The notes: generated by a model from the letters alone, not told the origin. 42,702 bases of DNA from Clostridia bacterium (GCA_017470095.1 JAFUFC010000140.1:1-42702), one strand, 5' to 3'; counted from the stretch's first letter, positions 7,791 to 16,046 are shown. A program made the numbers and translations.

Positions 7791-9614
7791 TTATTGCTTC
7801 GACCGGGCAGCCGCCTTGGCCCGCTGCTCATGGCTCAGCTCCCGCTTGCGCATGCGCAAAGACTTGGGCGTAATTTCCAGCAATTCATCATCATCAATGA
7901 ATTCCAGGCATTCTTCCAGTGTCAGCGGATGGACGGACACCAGGCGCAGGCTGTCCTCCGACGCGGAGGCGTTGCGCATGTTGGTCACATGCTTTTGCTT
8001 GCACACGTTCACCACGATATCGCCAGGGCGGCTGGACTCGCCGCAGATCATGCCGTTGTACACCGGGGTCTGGCTGCCGATAAACAGGGTGCCGCGATCC
8101 TGGGCGTAGAACAGGCCGTACTGGGTGGCTTCGCCGGTTTCATAGCAGATCAGGGCGCCCACGTTACGGTGGGGAATATCGCCCTTGTACTCTTCGTAAT
8201 GGTCGAACACGGCGCTCATGATGCCTTCACCCCGGGTATCGGTCATGAATTCGGAACGATAGCCAAACAGGCCACGGGACGGCACCAGGAATTCCAGCCG
8301 CACCCGGTCGGAGCCGCCCATGGATTCCAGCGTACCCCGACGACGGCCGATTTTTTCGATCACAGCGCCGGCATATGCTTGGGGCACATCGGCCACCATG
8401 CGTTCGATAGGCTCCTGCTTTTTGCCGTTTTCATAGCGATAAATAACCTCAGGCTTGCTGACCTGGAACTCATACCCCTCCCGGCGCATGGTTTCGATCA
8501 AAATAGACAAATGCAGTTCGCCCCGGCCCCACACCTCGAATTGATCGGGGGTTTCCCCGTCCTTGACCCGCAGGCTGACGTCTGTTTCCAATTCCCGGTA
8601 CAGCCGGGCGCGCAGATGGCGGCTGGTCACATACTGGCCTTCCTTGCCGGCGAAGGGCGAATCGTTGACAGAGAATGTCATGGTCACGGTGGGTTCGGTA
8701 ATGGCCACGAAAGGCAGCGCTTCCGGCGCAGCAGGATCGCACACCGTATCGCCGATGGAAATATCGGCCAAGCCGGTGAGCGCTACGATATCGCCCATGC
8801 TCACCCGCTCCGCACCCACGCGCTTTAAGCCGTCATATAGGCTCAACCCCGTCAGCCGCCAGGGCGGAGACACCTGATCGCTCAGCGCGTTGCAACGCAC
8901 GACCATGGTGTTGTCCACCAGAGTGCCCCGGGTGATGCGGCCGATGCCAATGCGGCCCACATACTCGGAATAGTCGATAGTGGAAATCAGCACCTGAGCC
9001 GGGCCGTCGGGATCGCCCTCGGGCGCGGGAATGTATTCCATAATGGCGTCAAACAGCGGCCGCAGATCTTCGCCAGGCACATCGGGATCCAGCGTGGCCG
9101 TGCCCTTCCGGGCAGACGCGTAAATAATGGGACGGTCCAGCGTAGCCGGGTCGGCGTCCAGCTCGATGAGCAGGTCCACCAGTTCATCCACCACTTCGGC
9201 GCACCGGGCGTCGGGCCGGTCAATTTTGTTAATCACCAGCAGCACGGGCAGCTTCAGCCCCAGGGCCTTTTGCAGCACGAACCGGGTCTGGGGCATGGGG
9301 CCTTCAAAGCTGTCCACCAGCAGCAGCACCCCATCCACCATTTTCAGCACGCGCTCCACTTCCCCGCCGAAATCGGCGTGGCCGGGCGTGTCGACAATAT
9401 TGATCTTAGCGTCGCCGTAATGCACGGCGGTGTTCTTGGCCAGAATGGTGATGCCGCGCTCCCGCTCCAGATCATTGGAGTCCATTACGCGCTCGGCCAC
9501 CTGCTGGTTCTGCCTAAAAACGCCGCCTTGCCGCAGCATTTGGTCCACCAGCGTGGTCTTGCCGTGGTCAACGTGGGCGATAATGGCGATATTGCGGATA
9601 TCGTTGCGAATCAT
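7791..9614 (-). CDS. typA: translational GTPase TypA/BipA
   Basis: A 607-residue member of the EF-G-like GTPases. The G domain is at the N-terminus with G1 AHVDHGKT (13-20), switch [14 protein letters not shown] and G4 NKID. Beta-barrel and alpha/beta domains follow, including [16 protein letters not shown], and then the BipA-specific C-terminal domain (near the TDTRGEGIM and QDRGTLFIG stretches). The protein binds ribosomes and is linked to assembly of the large subunit and to stress growth. The ATG at 9614 follows AAAGGGAG at 9 bases. It is monocistronic, with a strong promoter and a small hairpin at the predicted 5' end of the mRNA. Confidence 0.97.
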   Translation of the reverse strand: MIRNDIRNIAIIAHVDHGKTTLVDQMLRQGGVFRQNQQVAERVMDSNDLERERGITILAKNTAVHYGDAKINIVDTPGHADFGGEVERVLKMVDGVLLLVDSFEGPMPQTRFVLQKALGLKLPVLLVINKIDRPDARCAEVVDELVDLLIELDADPATLDRPIIYASARKGTATLDPDVPGEDLRPLFDAIMEYIPAPEGDPDGPAQVLISTIDYSEYVGRIGIGRITRGTLVDNTMVVRCNALSDQVSPPWRLTGLSLYDGLKRVGAERVSMGDIVALTGLADISIGDTVCDPAAPEALPFVAITEPTVTMTFSVNDSPFAGKEGQYVTSRHLRARLYRELETDVSLRVKDGETPDQFEVWGRGELHLSILIETMRREGYEFQVSKPEVIYRYENGKKQEPIERMVADVPQAYAGAVIEKIGRRRGTLESMGGSDRVRLEFLVPSRGLFGYRSEFMTDTRGEGIMSAVFDHYEEYKGDIPHRNVGALICYETGEATQYGLFYAQDRGTLFIGSQTPVYNGMICGESSRPGDIVVNVCKQKHVTNMRNASASEDSLRLVSVHPLTLEECLEFIDDDELLEITPKSLRMRKRELSHEQRAKAAARSKQ

Positions 9615-9632
9615 GTGTGTTTCTCCCTTTCA

Positions 9633-9649
9633 GTTGGCGAAAAACCAAC
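9633..9649 (-). other. 5'-terminal mRNA hairpin of typA
   Basis: GTTGG and CCAAC arms with a 7-base loop, beginning within one or two bases of the predicted transcription start. The stem is only 5 bp. Confidence 0.4.
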
Positions 9650-9654
9650 GCTTC

Positions 9655-9684
9655 ATTGTATATCCAAAACACCGCAATTGTCAA
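9655..9684 (-). promoter_or_regulatory. promoter of typA
   Basis: Perfect TTGACA with TACAAT 18 bases away (or TATACA at 16 bases) on the minus strand. Confidence 0.75.
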
Positions 9685-9706
9685 TATCTCCGGTGCCTTC
9701 CGGCTA

Positions 9707-9737
9707 CAAAAAATTCCATCAATGCATCACCCGATGG
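9707..9737 (-). terminator. possible terminator of the small ORF
   Basis: CCATC pairs with GATGG across a 12-base loop, followed by AATTTTTT on the minus strand. It overlaps the last codons of the small ORF. The short stem makes this tentative. Confidence 0.4.
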
Positions 9738-9829
9738 GTTCGACGCATGCGTTTCTGCTTCGGTACGGAGGAAAATAGGGGCTTATGCCCCCGTTGGTCC
9801 CGTTTTTTTTCGTTATCCTGATGCTCCAT
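9719..9829 (-). CDS. 36-residue basic small ORF, unknown function
   Basis: I do not recognise this protein. It starts [18 protein letters not shown] and ends in a cluster of Lys, Arg and His ([12 protein letters not shown]). The support is the initiation region: GGAAGGAGGTGA, essentially a full match to the 16S rRNA tail, sits about 9 bases before the ATG. Reverse translation of the sequence shows no internal stop over 36 codons, and a T-run hairpin follows. The basic, tail-heavy composition would suit an RNA- or ribosome-associated peptide, but that is inference. It lies between typA and the divergent shikimate kinase gene. I found no convincing promoter; a terminator-like inverted repeat (9862-9898) lies upstream. 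It could be a chance ORF. Confidence 0.5.
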   Translation of the reverse strand: MEHQDNEKKRDQRGHKPLFSSVPKQKRMRRTHRVMH

Positions 9830-9892
9830 TTTTCTTCACCTCCTTCCCATCATGCGCAAAAAAGCAAATTTCCATGCAAAACATGCCGGTTT

Positions 9893-9920
9893 TTGCTTGC
9901 GTAGCGGCTAAAAATATGAT
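9893..9920 (+). promoter_or_regulatory. promoter of the lone shikimate kinase gene
   Basis: TTGCTT and TATGAT with a 16-base spacer. The -35 lies in the 3' arm of an inverted repeat (AAGCAAA at 9862-9868 with TTTGCTT at 9892-9898). Confidence 0.55.
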
Positions 9921-9985
9921 AAAATCAATTTAATGAAGGAATGATAACCAAAGCCCGGATAGGAATAGCGGAGGGAAGATACGCC

Positions 9986-10495
9986 ATGATCAATATGCAT
10001 ATTTTTCTGGTAGGCATGGCCGGCGCAGGCAAAACCAGCCTAGGCCGCCGCTTGGCGCAGAACCTGAACTGGCCTTTTGTGGATACGGATCAAAGGGTCA
10101 GCGAAATGATGGGCATGACGGTGAATGAAATCTTTTCCACCTTTGGCGAAGCGTTCTTCCGCAACGCTGAAACAGGGGCGCTGGTGGAACTGGTGGGCCA
10201 GCCGGCCTGCGTGGTGTCCACCGGCGGAGAATTGTGTACTTTCCAGGAAAACGTAACCATTATGAAAAACCACGGCATCATCATCCACGTGGACCGTCCC
10301 CTGGACCAGATTCTTTCCGACATCAAAACGGACCGACGCCCCCTTTTGGCCGGCGGCAGCCATGAGGATGTGATCGACCAATACAATCGCTGCATCGGCC
10401 ATTACCGGGCGGCGGCGGATTACCGGCTGGACAACAGCAAGGGCTTTGTGGTGGGCATCAAAAACCTGACGGAGTTAGTAGAAAGCATTCAATAG
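9986..10495 (+). CDS. aroK: shikimate kinase-like protein with altered substrate motifs
   Basis: A 169-residue P-loop kinase of the shikimate kinase family. Visible are Walker A GMAGAGKT (10-17), the DTD motif (33-35), GEAFFRNAE with the FR pair (58-59) and a lid-type DRRPLL (116-121). Two substrate elements differ from the family: the G-G-G motif reads STGGE (78-82), and the R-x-P-x-Y motif reads RCIGHY (135-140). A second, canonical shikimate kinase is fused to AroE in the downstream operon. This copy may therefore be a weak, regulatory or differently specific kinase; that is inference. The ATG at 9986 has GGAGGGA about 10 bases upstream. It has its own promoter, and no terminator separates it from the tyrA leader. 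Confidence 0.75.
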   Translation: MINMHIFLVGMAGAGKTSLGRRLAQNLNWPFVDTDQRVSEMMGMTVNEIFSTFGEAFFRNAETGALVELVGQPACVVSTGGELCTFQENVTIMKNHGIIIHVDRPLDQILSDIKTDRRPLLAGGSHEDVIDQYNRCIGHYRAAADYRLDNSKGFVVGIKNLTELVESIQ

Positions 10496-10527
10496 AAAAG
10501 GAGAACAGGGAAAATACACTTTCATTC

Positions 10528-10556
10528 TTGACCCCCTTTCTTCCCTATGCTATGCT
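10528..10556 (+). promoter_or_regulatory. promoter of the aromatic amino-acid operon
   Basis: TTGACC and TATGCT with a 17-base spacer and a TG dinucleotide one base before the -10. The predicted start near 10563 leaves room for the leader peptide and attenuator. Confidence 0.7.
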
Positions 10557-10582
10557 AAACAAGATTTAATACGGAGGACATG

Positions 10583-10710
10583 CTTTATGCGGCAGGCTGA
10601 TTTCTTTTATTTTCGCTTTACCGGCTTTGCCGGCAAGGCATGCTGCCGCATGTAAAGTTTTCTTTTTAAAATCGAAGGCTTTGCGGCGCATGTGGCCGCA
10701 AGGCCTTTTT
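10583..10710 (+). promoter_or_regulatory. transcription attenuator of the tyrA-aroBAC-pheA-aroEK-aroQ operon
   Basis: Three mutually exclusive stems can be drawn. Stem 1:2 pairs ATGCGGCAG (10587-10595, the leader start codon region) with CTGCCGCAT (10643-10651), extended by CTTT/AAAG. Stem 2:3, the antiterminator, pairs 10639-10650 with 10682-10692 (11 bp with one bulged T). Stem 3:4, the terminator, pairs 10675-10687 with 10695-10707 (13 bp, one T-G pair) across a 7-base loop and ends in a T-run. A ribosome stalled on the Phe/Tyr codons would cover strand 1, free strand 2 and favour read-through. A ribosome that reaches the stop codon covers strand 2 and allows termination. The layout is that of classic translation-coupled attenuation. 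Confidence 0.85.
10587..10655 (+). CDS. Phe/Tyr-rich leader peptide of the aromatic operon
   Basis: A 22-codon ORF, with GGAGG 9 bases before its ATG. The product starts MRQADFFYFRFTGF: five Phe and one Tyr within nine consecutive codons (6-14), followed by a short tail ending CCRM and a TAA stop. The run of regulatory codons resembles the pheL type of leader peptide in enterobacteria. It lies directly in front of an intrinsic terminator and inside the 1:2 stem of an attenuator, upstream of genes that make Phe and Tyr. Its likely role is as a sensor: ribosome stalling at Phe/Tyr codons when the charged tRNAs are scarce. The peptide itself probably has no function. Confidence 0.85.
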   Translation: MRQADFFYFRFTGFAGKACCRM

Positions 10711-10739
10711 CATTCCATCATTTCAGGAGGTTGCAAGCA

Positions 10740-11573
10740 ATGGTTTTCGGCATTGTGGGTTTGGGGCTGATTGGCGGTTCCCTGGCCCGGAGCATCCAAT
10801 TTCATAGTGAGCACACCGTCTGGGGTATGGATATTGATGAAACCGCCATAGAGCAAGCCCGGATGACGCAGGCCATTGACGATGTGCTGACGGAAGAAAA
10901 CCTGCCGCAATGCGACGTGGTGCTGGTAGCGCTGTATCCCCAGGCCGCGGTGGACTATATTTTGTCTCATATCGATTGCTTCAAGCCCGGCACGCTGGTG
11001 ATCGATTGCTGCGGAGTGAAGCGGTTCGTGTGCAGCCGGCTGTTCCCTGCCTTTGTGGGGAAGCAGAGCATTTTCATTGGCGGTCATCCTATGGCAGGCC
11101 GGGAGCGGAGCGGCTTTGCCTACGCCCAGGACGATTTGTTTGAAAACGCATCCATGATCCTAACGCCCCAGGAAGACACGGATACTGAAATCCTGCGTCA
11201 GGTAAAGGAGCTGTTCCTGTCCATTGGTTTTGGGCGGGTACGTTTTTCCACGCCCCTGGAACACGATGAAATGATCGCTTTCACCTCTCAACTGGCCCAC
11301 ATCGTGTCCAGCGCGTATGTAAAAACGCCCCTGGCCGGGAAACACAAAGGCTTTTCTGCCGGTTCCTTCCGAGATATGACCCGGGTGGCCCGGCTGAATG
11401 AAACCATGTGGACGGAACTGTTTTTGAAAAACGACGACCTGCTGCTTACCCAAACCCAGCACCTGATCGACCAGTTGACCGAATATCGGGACGCCCTTCG
11501 GGACCGGGATGAGGAGCGGCTGAAGGCCATCCTGCGGGAAGGCCGGGAAATCAAGGAATCGTTGGAGGATTGA
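10740..11573 (+). CDS. tyrA: prephenate dehydrogenase
   Basis: A 277-residue NAD(P)-dependent dehydrogenase that oxidatively decarboxylates prephenate to 4-hydroxyphenylpyruvate on the way to tyrosine. The Rossmann motif GLGLIGGS is at 7-14, the family marker GGHPMAGRERSGF at 114-126, and the SQLAHIVSSA helix carries the usual conserved histidine region. There is no C-terminal ACT domain, so feedback inhibition of the TyrA type with ACT is not expected. The ATG at 10740 follows AGGAGG at 9 bases. It is the first structural gene behind the attenuator; the next gene starts 2 bases after its stop codon. Confidence 0.94.
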   Translation: MVFGIVGLGLIGGSLARSIQFHSEHTVWGMDIDETAIEQARMTQAIDDVLTEENLPQCDVVLVALYPQAAVDYILSHIDCFKPGTLVIDCCGVKRFVCSRLFPAFVGKQSIFIGGHPMAGRERSGFAYAQDDLFENASMILTPQEDTDTEILRQVKELFLSIGFGRVRFSTPLEHDEMIAFTSQLAHIVSSAYVKTPLAGKHKGFSAGSFRDMTRVARLNETMWTELFLKNDDLLLTQTQHLIDQLTEYRDALRDRDEERLKAILREGREIKESLED

Positions 11574-11575
11574 CC

Positions 11576-12619
11576 ATGCAAAAGGTACACATCACCGCCT
11601 CCCACAGCTATGACGTGCTGATTGGCCCAGGCTTGATCAGCAAAGCCGGGGAATACATTTCCTCCGTTTCGAAGCCCTGCCGTGCCGCCATCATCACCGA
11701 TGATACGGTGGCGGCGTTGTACGGCGCTCAGGTGAAGGAAAGCCTGAAGCACGCCGGTTTCACTGCCGATTTATGGGCCTTCCCCCACGGAGAACAGCAC
11801 AAAACCATGACCACCCTGGCTGCCGCCCTGGAATGGCTTGGCGAAACGGGCGTTTCCCGCAGCGACCTGATCGTGGCCCTGGGCGGCGGCGTGCCAGGGG
11901 ATCTGGCCGGGTTCGCGGCGGCTGTGTATTGCCGGGGCATGCGTTTTGCGCAGATTCCTACCACGCTGCTGGCGGCGGTGGATTCCTCCGTGGGCGGCAA
12001 AACGGCCGTCGATCTATCCTCCGGAAAAAACATGGCCGGGGCCTTCCACCAGCCGGATATCGTGCTGTGCGACACCGATGTGCTGGGCCGCCTGCCAGCC
12101 GATTTATTGCGGGACGGCAGTGCCGAGATGCTCAAGTACGGCATGCTGGTGGATGAAAAATTGTTTGACGATCTATCCTCCGGCGCGTGGAAAGGCCGGA
12201 TCGAAGAAACGGTAGCCAGGTGCGTCGCCATCAAACAGGATTACGTGGTGCAAGATGAAGAAGACCAGGGCGTGCGGCAATTTTTGAACCTGGGCCACAC
12301 CTTCGGCCACGCGGCGGAAAAATGCTCCGGCTTTACCCTGACCCACGGCCAGGGCGTGGGCATGGGGCTGATGATGGCGTCTCGGGCGGCGGGCATCGAT
12401 ACGGAGCCGGTACGCAGGGCCCTGCTCGCCTGCGACCTGACCCCTGAATGCCCCTATGACGCGGCGCAATTGGCTCAGGCCGCCTATTCCGATAAAAAAA
12501 GAAAGGGCGGCAAAATCACCCTGGTGCTGCCGGAGAAAATCGGCAAGTGCACGTTAAAAACCATTTCCGTGGAGGAATTGCCCTGCTATTTTGCCAAAGG
12601 AATGGGGGAAACGATATGA
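11576..12619 (+). CDS. aroB: 3-dehydroquinate synthase
   Basis: A 347-residue NAD- and metal-dependent enzyme that converts DAHP to 3-dehydroquinate, the second step of the shikimate pathway. The NAD-binding GGGVPGDLAGF block (103-113), the DSSVGGKTAVD block (136-146) and the metal ligands E184 (GSAEMLKYG), the histidines of NLGHTFGHA (238-246) and H257 (LTHGQG) are all present. The start is chosen for GGAGG 7 bases before the ATG, within the end of tyrA. Its stop overlaps the aroA start (ATGA), implying translational coupling. Confidence 0.97.
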   Translation: MQKVHITASHSYDVLIGPGLISKAGEYISSVSKPCRAAIITDDTVAALYGAQVKESLKHAGFTADLWAFPHGEQHKTMTTLAAALEWLGETGVSRSDLIVALGGGVPGDLAGFAAAVYCRGMRFAQIPTTLLAAVDSSVGGKTAVDLSSGKNMAGAFHQPDIVLCDTDVLGRLPADLLRDGSAEMLKYGMLVDEKLFDDLSSGAWKGRIEETVARCVAIKQDYVVQDEEDQGVRQFLNLGHTFGHAAEKCSGFTLTHGQGVGMGLMMASRAAGIDTEPVRRALLACDLTPECPYDAAQLAQAAYSDKKRKGGKITLVLPEKIGKCTLKTISVEELPCYFAKGMGETI

Positions 12620-13824
12620 TCGTCACCGTTCATCCTTACCCCATCGGCGGCCAGGTCACCGTGCCGCCCTCCAAATCCCACGTGCACCGGCTGCTGATCG
12701 CCGCCGCGCTGAGCCAGGGGCAAACATCCATCCACTGCCCCTGCGACAACGCGGATATCCGGGCCACCGCGCAGTGCCTGCAGGGGATGGGCGCGGATAT
12801 CTGGCGGGAAGGCGATTTTTTCCAGGTAGAAAGCCTGCCCTATTGTTCCAACATCACACTGGATTGCGGGGAAAGCGGCTCCACGCTGCGATTTTTGCTG
12901 CCCCTGTGCGCGGTACAGCGCTTCCCCAATCAGGATCGTTTAATCCTTACCGGCCACGGCCGCCTGCCAGAACGCCCCAACGGGCCGCTGCTGAACGCGC
13001 TGCGCGCCCATGGCGCGGTTATTGAAGGAGATTACCTGCCCCTGATCGTCCACGGCGGCCTGCGGGCCGGGGCTTACGCGCTGCCTGGCAACGTGAGCAG
13101 CCAGTATTTCACCGGGCTTTTGTTCGCCCTGCCCCTGCTGGAGGGAGACAGCACCCTGCGCTTCACCTCGCCCCTGGAATCCATGCCGTATGTAGATTTA
13201 ACTTTGTCGGTATTAAAACAGTTTGGCATCCGCATTGAACCCATCCAAAACGGCTGGCGCGTGCCGGGCCATCAATCCTATGTTTCCCCCGGTACAGCCG
13301 AAGCCGAAGGAGATTGGAGCGCCGCCGCCTTCTGGTACGCCGGAAACCTGCTGGGCAGCGCCGTCGCCGTACAGGGACTGAACCCCGTATCCTGCCAGGG
13401 CGACAAGGCCATCGAAGGGCTGCTTGCGCACATCGGCGGCGAAATCGACGTCACCAACACCCCGGACTTAATGCCCGTTTTGTCCATCGCCGCTGCCGCT
13501 TCCCCAGGCGCTACCCGCATCACCGGCGCGGCCCGGCTGCGGCTGAAGGAATCAGACAGGCTGTCCGCCATGGCGAAAGTGATCCACGATTTGGGCGGCC
13601 AGGCCGAGGAAACGGCCGACGGTCTGATCATCTGGGGCGGAAAATTGCAGGGCGGCACCGTCGATGGGCAAAACGACCATCGGGTGGTCATGAGCGCCGC
13701 CATCGCCGCCACAGCCTGCCTGAGCCCCGTCACCATCCTGGGCGCGGAGGCGGTAAATAAATCCTACCCCGGTTTCTGGCATGATTTTCAAGCGTTGGGA
13801 GGGTGTCTGGATGTCCGATTATAG
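12616..13824 (+). CDS. aroA: 3-phosphoshikimate 1-carboxyvinyltransferase (EPSP synthase)
   Basis: A 402-residue enzyme that joins phosphoenolpyruvate to shikimate-3-phosphate. Signature blocks are PPSKSHVHRLLIAAAL near the N-terminus (PEP/S3P lysine and arginine), LDCGESGSTLRFLLPL, GHGRLPERP, RLKESDRLSAM and the late NDHRVVMSAA. It is somewhat shorter than the 427-residue E. coli enzyme. In the first block the usual S-x-R is SHVHR, and the glyphosate-site motif is LDCGESGST with Glu in place of the usual Asn-Ala, so it is not a standard class I sequence. The start at 12616 overlaps the aroB stop; GGGGGAA precedes it. It overlaps aroC by 14 bases. Confidence 0.96.
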   Translation: MIVTVHPYPIGGQVTVPPSKSHVHRLLIAAALSQGQTSIHCPCDNADIRATAQCLQGMGADIWREGDFFQVESLPYCSNITLDCGESGSTLRFLLPLCAVQRFPNQDRLILTGHGRLPERPNGPLLNALRAHGAVIEGDYLPLIVHGGLRAGAYALPGNVSSQYFTGLLFALPLLEGDSTLRFTSPLESMPYVDLTLSVLKQFGIRIEPIQNGWRVPGHQSYVSPGTAEAEGDWSAAAFWYAGNLLGSAVAVQGLNPVSCQGDKAIEGLLAHIGGEIDVTNTPDLMPVLSIAAAASPGATRITGAARLRLKESDRLSAMAKVIHDLGGQAEETADGLIIWGGKLQGGTVDGQNDHRVVMSAAIAATACLSPVTILGAEAVNKSYPGFWHDFQALGGCLDVRL

Positions 13825-14890
13825 TTTGGGAGAAAAGCTGAAAGTGACCATCTTCGGCCAGTCCCACGCCCCGGCCATCGGCTGCGTGATCGAAGGGTAT
13901 CCCGCGGGCCGCGCCATTGACTGGGCTGCGGTATCTGCCTTTATGGCCCGCCGGGCCCCAGGCCAAAACGCCTGGAGCACTCCACGAAAGGAAGCGGATG
14001 CGCCCGATATTCTCTCCGGCTTGAACGACCAGGGGCTCACCTGCGGCGCGCCCATCGCCGCCGTCATCCACAATCAAAATACCCGCAGCGGGGATTATGA
14101 GCATTTGCGCCGCGTGCCCCGGCCCGGCCATGCCGATTACGCGGCCCGCTTAAAATACGGCGACGCATTCGACGTCCGGGGCGGCGGACAGTTTTCCGCC
14201 CGGCTGACGGCGCCGCTGTGCCTGGCCGGCGCGCTGGCCCTGCAATATTTGAACGATCAAGGCGTGCAAATCGCCGCCCACATCGCCGCCATCGGCGGCA
14301 TCGAAGACGCCATGCCCGACCCCGTCCATCCCGTCCTGCCGCTGTACGCCCCCGGCACGTTTCCGGTGATCGATGCAGCCCAGGGTGAAAAAATGAAAGT
14401 GGCCATCGAAAAAGCCCGGCAATCGGGCGACAGCGTGGGCGGCGTCGTCCGCTGCCTGGTCACCGGGCTGCCCGGGGGCCTGGGCGGACCGCTTTTTGGC
14501 GGCGTGGAGGGAAAAATAGCTCAGGCAATTTTCGGTATTCCCGCCGTTAAAGGCGTGGCCTTTGGCGAAGGCTTTGGGGCGGCATCCCTGCGCGGCAGTG
14601 ACAACAACGATGCTTACTGCATCGAAAATGGGGCCGTCCGCACCATCACCAACCATGCCGGCGGCATCCTGGGCGGCATCACCACCGGCATGCCCCTGTA
14701 TTTCACCGCCGCCTTCAAGCCCACGCCCTCCATCGCCCGGGCGCAGCAAAGCGTGAACCTTGAAACGATGGAGAAAACCGAGCTTACCATACAAGGCCGC
14801 CATGATCCCTGCGTGGTGCCCCGGGCCGTGCCGGTGGTGGAAGCGGTGACCGCCCTGGTTCTAATGGATTTGATACTGCAAGGAGCGTGA
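13811..14890 (+). CDS. aroC: chorismate synthase
   Basis: A 359-residue FMN-dependent lyase that turns EPSP into chorismate, the branch-point compound. The family signatures are visible: GQSHAPAIGCVIEGYPAG near the start, RPGHADYAARLKYG, RGGGQFSARLTAP and the later GGITTGMP-FTAAFKPTPSI block with the RHDPCVVPRAVP end. The ATG at 13811 lies inside the aroA end (14-base overlap), with TGGGAGGG upstream. Length matches the bacterial family. No flavin reductase is encoded nearby, so reduced FMN must come from elsewhere. Confidence 0.97.
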   Translation: MSDYSLGEKLKVTIFGQSHAPAIGCVIEGYPAGRAIDWAAVSAFMARRAPGQNAWSTPRKEADAPDILSGLNDQGLTCGAPIAAVIHNQNTRSGDYEHLRRVPRPGHADYAARLKYGDAFDVRGGGQFSARLTAPLCLAGALALQYLNDQGVQIAAHIAAIGGIEDAMPDPVHPVLPLYAPGTFPVIDAAQGEKMKVAIEKARQSGDSVGGVVRCLVTGLPGGLGGPLFGGVEGKIAQAIFGIPAVKGVAFGEGFGAASLRGSDNNDAYCIENGAVRTITNHAGGILGGITTGMPLYFTAAFKPTPSIARAQQSVNLETMEKTELTIQGRHDPCVVPRAVPVVEAVTALVLMDLILQGA

Positions 14891-14897
14891 TATCAAC

Positions 14898-16046
14898 ATG
14901 GCCCTGGATTTAAGCGATATCCGCCGCCAATTGGACGGCATTGACGATCAGCTGACCGCCCTGTTCGTCCAGCGGATGCACTTGGCATCTCAGGTGGCCG
15001 AATACAAGAAGGCCACCGGTAAGCCCCTGCTGGATACCGGCAGGGAACGGCAGATTCTCAACCGGGTCACCTTGGCCGCCGGAGAGGAACTGGAGCACGA
15101 TACCAAGATGCTCTACCAGACCCTGTTTTCCCTCAGCAAGGAGTACCAGGCCCGGCGGCTGTTCACCGCTTCTCCTCTGGTCGCCCTTCTGGAGGACATG
15201 GCCCGGAACATCCAGCCCCATCTGCCCAATCGGGCGGTGGTGGCCTGCCAGGGCACGGAAGGCGCCTATTCCCAAAAGGCCTGCGCGCGGATGTTTGAAT
15301 ATCCGGATATCCGTTACATGCCTACGTTCAACGACGTTTTTGCCGCTGTGGAATCCGGCCAATGCCCCTATGGTGTGCTCCCCATCGAAAACAGCACCGC
15401 CGGGTCAGTAACCGGAGTGTATGATCTGATGGAAAAGCATCAGTTTTTCATCGTCCGGGCCGCCCGGCAGCGCATCGATCACCGGCTGCTGGCCCTGCCA
15501 AGGACAGCCATTGAAGGAATTCGAGAAGTGGTATCCCACGAGCAGGCGCTGCGCCAGTGCGGCGCATTTCTCGCCGCCCATCCAAACATCCAGGTGACCC
15601 CCATGGCCAATACCGCCGTGGCCGCCGCCTATGTGGCCCACGCCGGCCGCGCCGACCTGGCCGCCATCGCTTCCCAGGACTGCGAGCAGCTCTACGGCCT
15701 GGAAACCCTCACCGATGCCATCAGTGATACGGGCAACAATTTCACTCGCTTCATCTGCATCGCCAAGGACCCAGCCCTCTACGAAAAAGCAAACAAAATT
15801 TCCCTGATGCTCAGCGCCGCCCACCGGCCCGGCAGCTTGTACCGGCTCCTGTCCCACATCGCCGCCAGTGAAATCAACCTGACCAAGCTGGAAAGCCGCC
15901 CTATTCCCGGCAAGGATTTTGAGTTCCGTTTCTTCTTTGATATCGAAGCATCCATCCTGGATCAGGACACCCGGGCGCTGATCCAGCATTTGAAAAACGA
16001 TTCGGAACAATTTGTGTTCTTGGGCAATTACGAGGAATTACGATGA
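14898..16046 (+). CDS. pheA: bifunctional chorismate mutase / prephenate dehydratase
   Basis: A 382-residue P-protein. Residues 1-90 form an AroQ-class chorismate mutase helix bundle (DIRRQLDGIDDQLTALFVQR and the RERQIL region). Residues 112-290 are prephenate dehydratase, with GTEGAYS (119-125), PIENSTAGSV and the catalytic TRF (283-285). Residues 300-382 are an ACT domain with the ESRP motif (332-335), the Phe-binding site for feedback inhibition in this family. It makes phenylpyruvate. The ATG is preceded by AAGGAG at about 12 bases. Its stop overlaps the aroE::aroK start (ATGA). Enzyme feedback by Phe and attenuation by Phe/Tyr codons would act together. Confidence 0.96.
   Translation: MALDLSDIRRQLDGIDDQLTALFVQRMHLASQVAEYKKATGKPLLDTGRERQILNRVTLAAGEELEHDTKMLYQTLFSLSKEYQARRLFTASPLVALLEDMARNIQPHLPNRAVVACQGTEGAYSQKACARMFEYPDIRYMPTFNDVFAAVESGQCPYGVLPIENSTAGSVTGVYDLMEKHQFFIVRAARQRIDHRLLALPRTAIEGIREVVSHEQALRQCGAFLAAHPNIQVTPMANTAVAAAYVAHAGRADLAAIASQDCEQLYGLETLTDAISDTGNNFTRFICIAKDPALYEKANKISLMLSAAHRPGSLYRLLSHIAASEINLTKLESRPIPGKDFEFRFFFDIEASILDQDTRALIQHLKNDSEQFVFLGNYEELR

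Noticed and set aside
9775..9810. GGGGC-TTAT-GCCCC hairpin with a nearby T-run as a plus-strand terminator
   Set aside because: No plus-strand gene lies upstream; the sequence is better explained as codons of the minus-strand small ORF (its AAA and CCC codons).
10580..10600. Alternative leader start at ATG 10580
   Set aside because: It lies only two bases from GGAGG and gives a six-codon frame; the ATG at 10587 has ideal spacing and the Phe/Tyr run.
10496..10739. T-box or TRAP-type control of the tyrA operon
   Set aside because: No GGTGG-type T-box sequence and no repeated GAG/TAG triplets are present in the leader.
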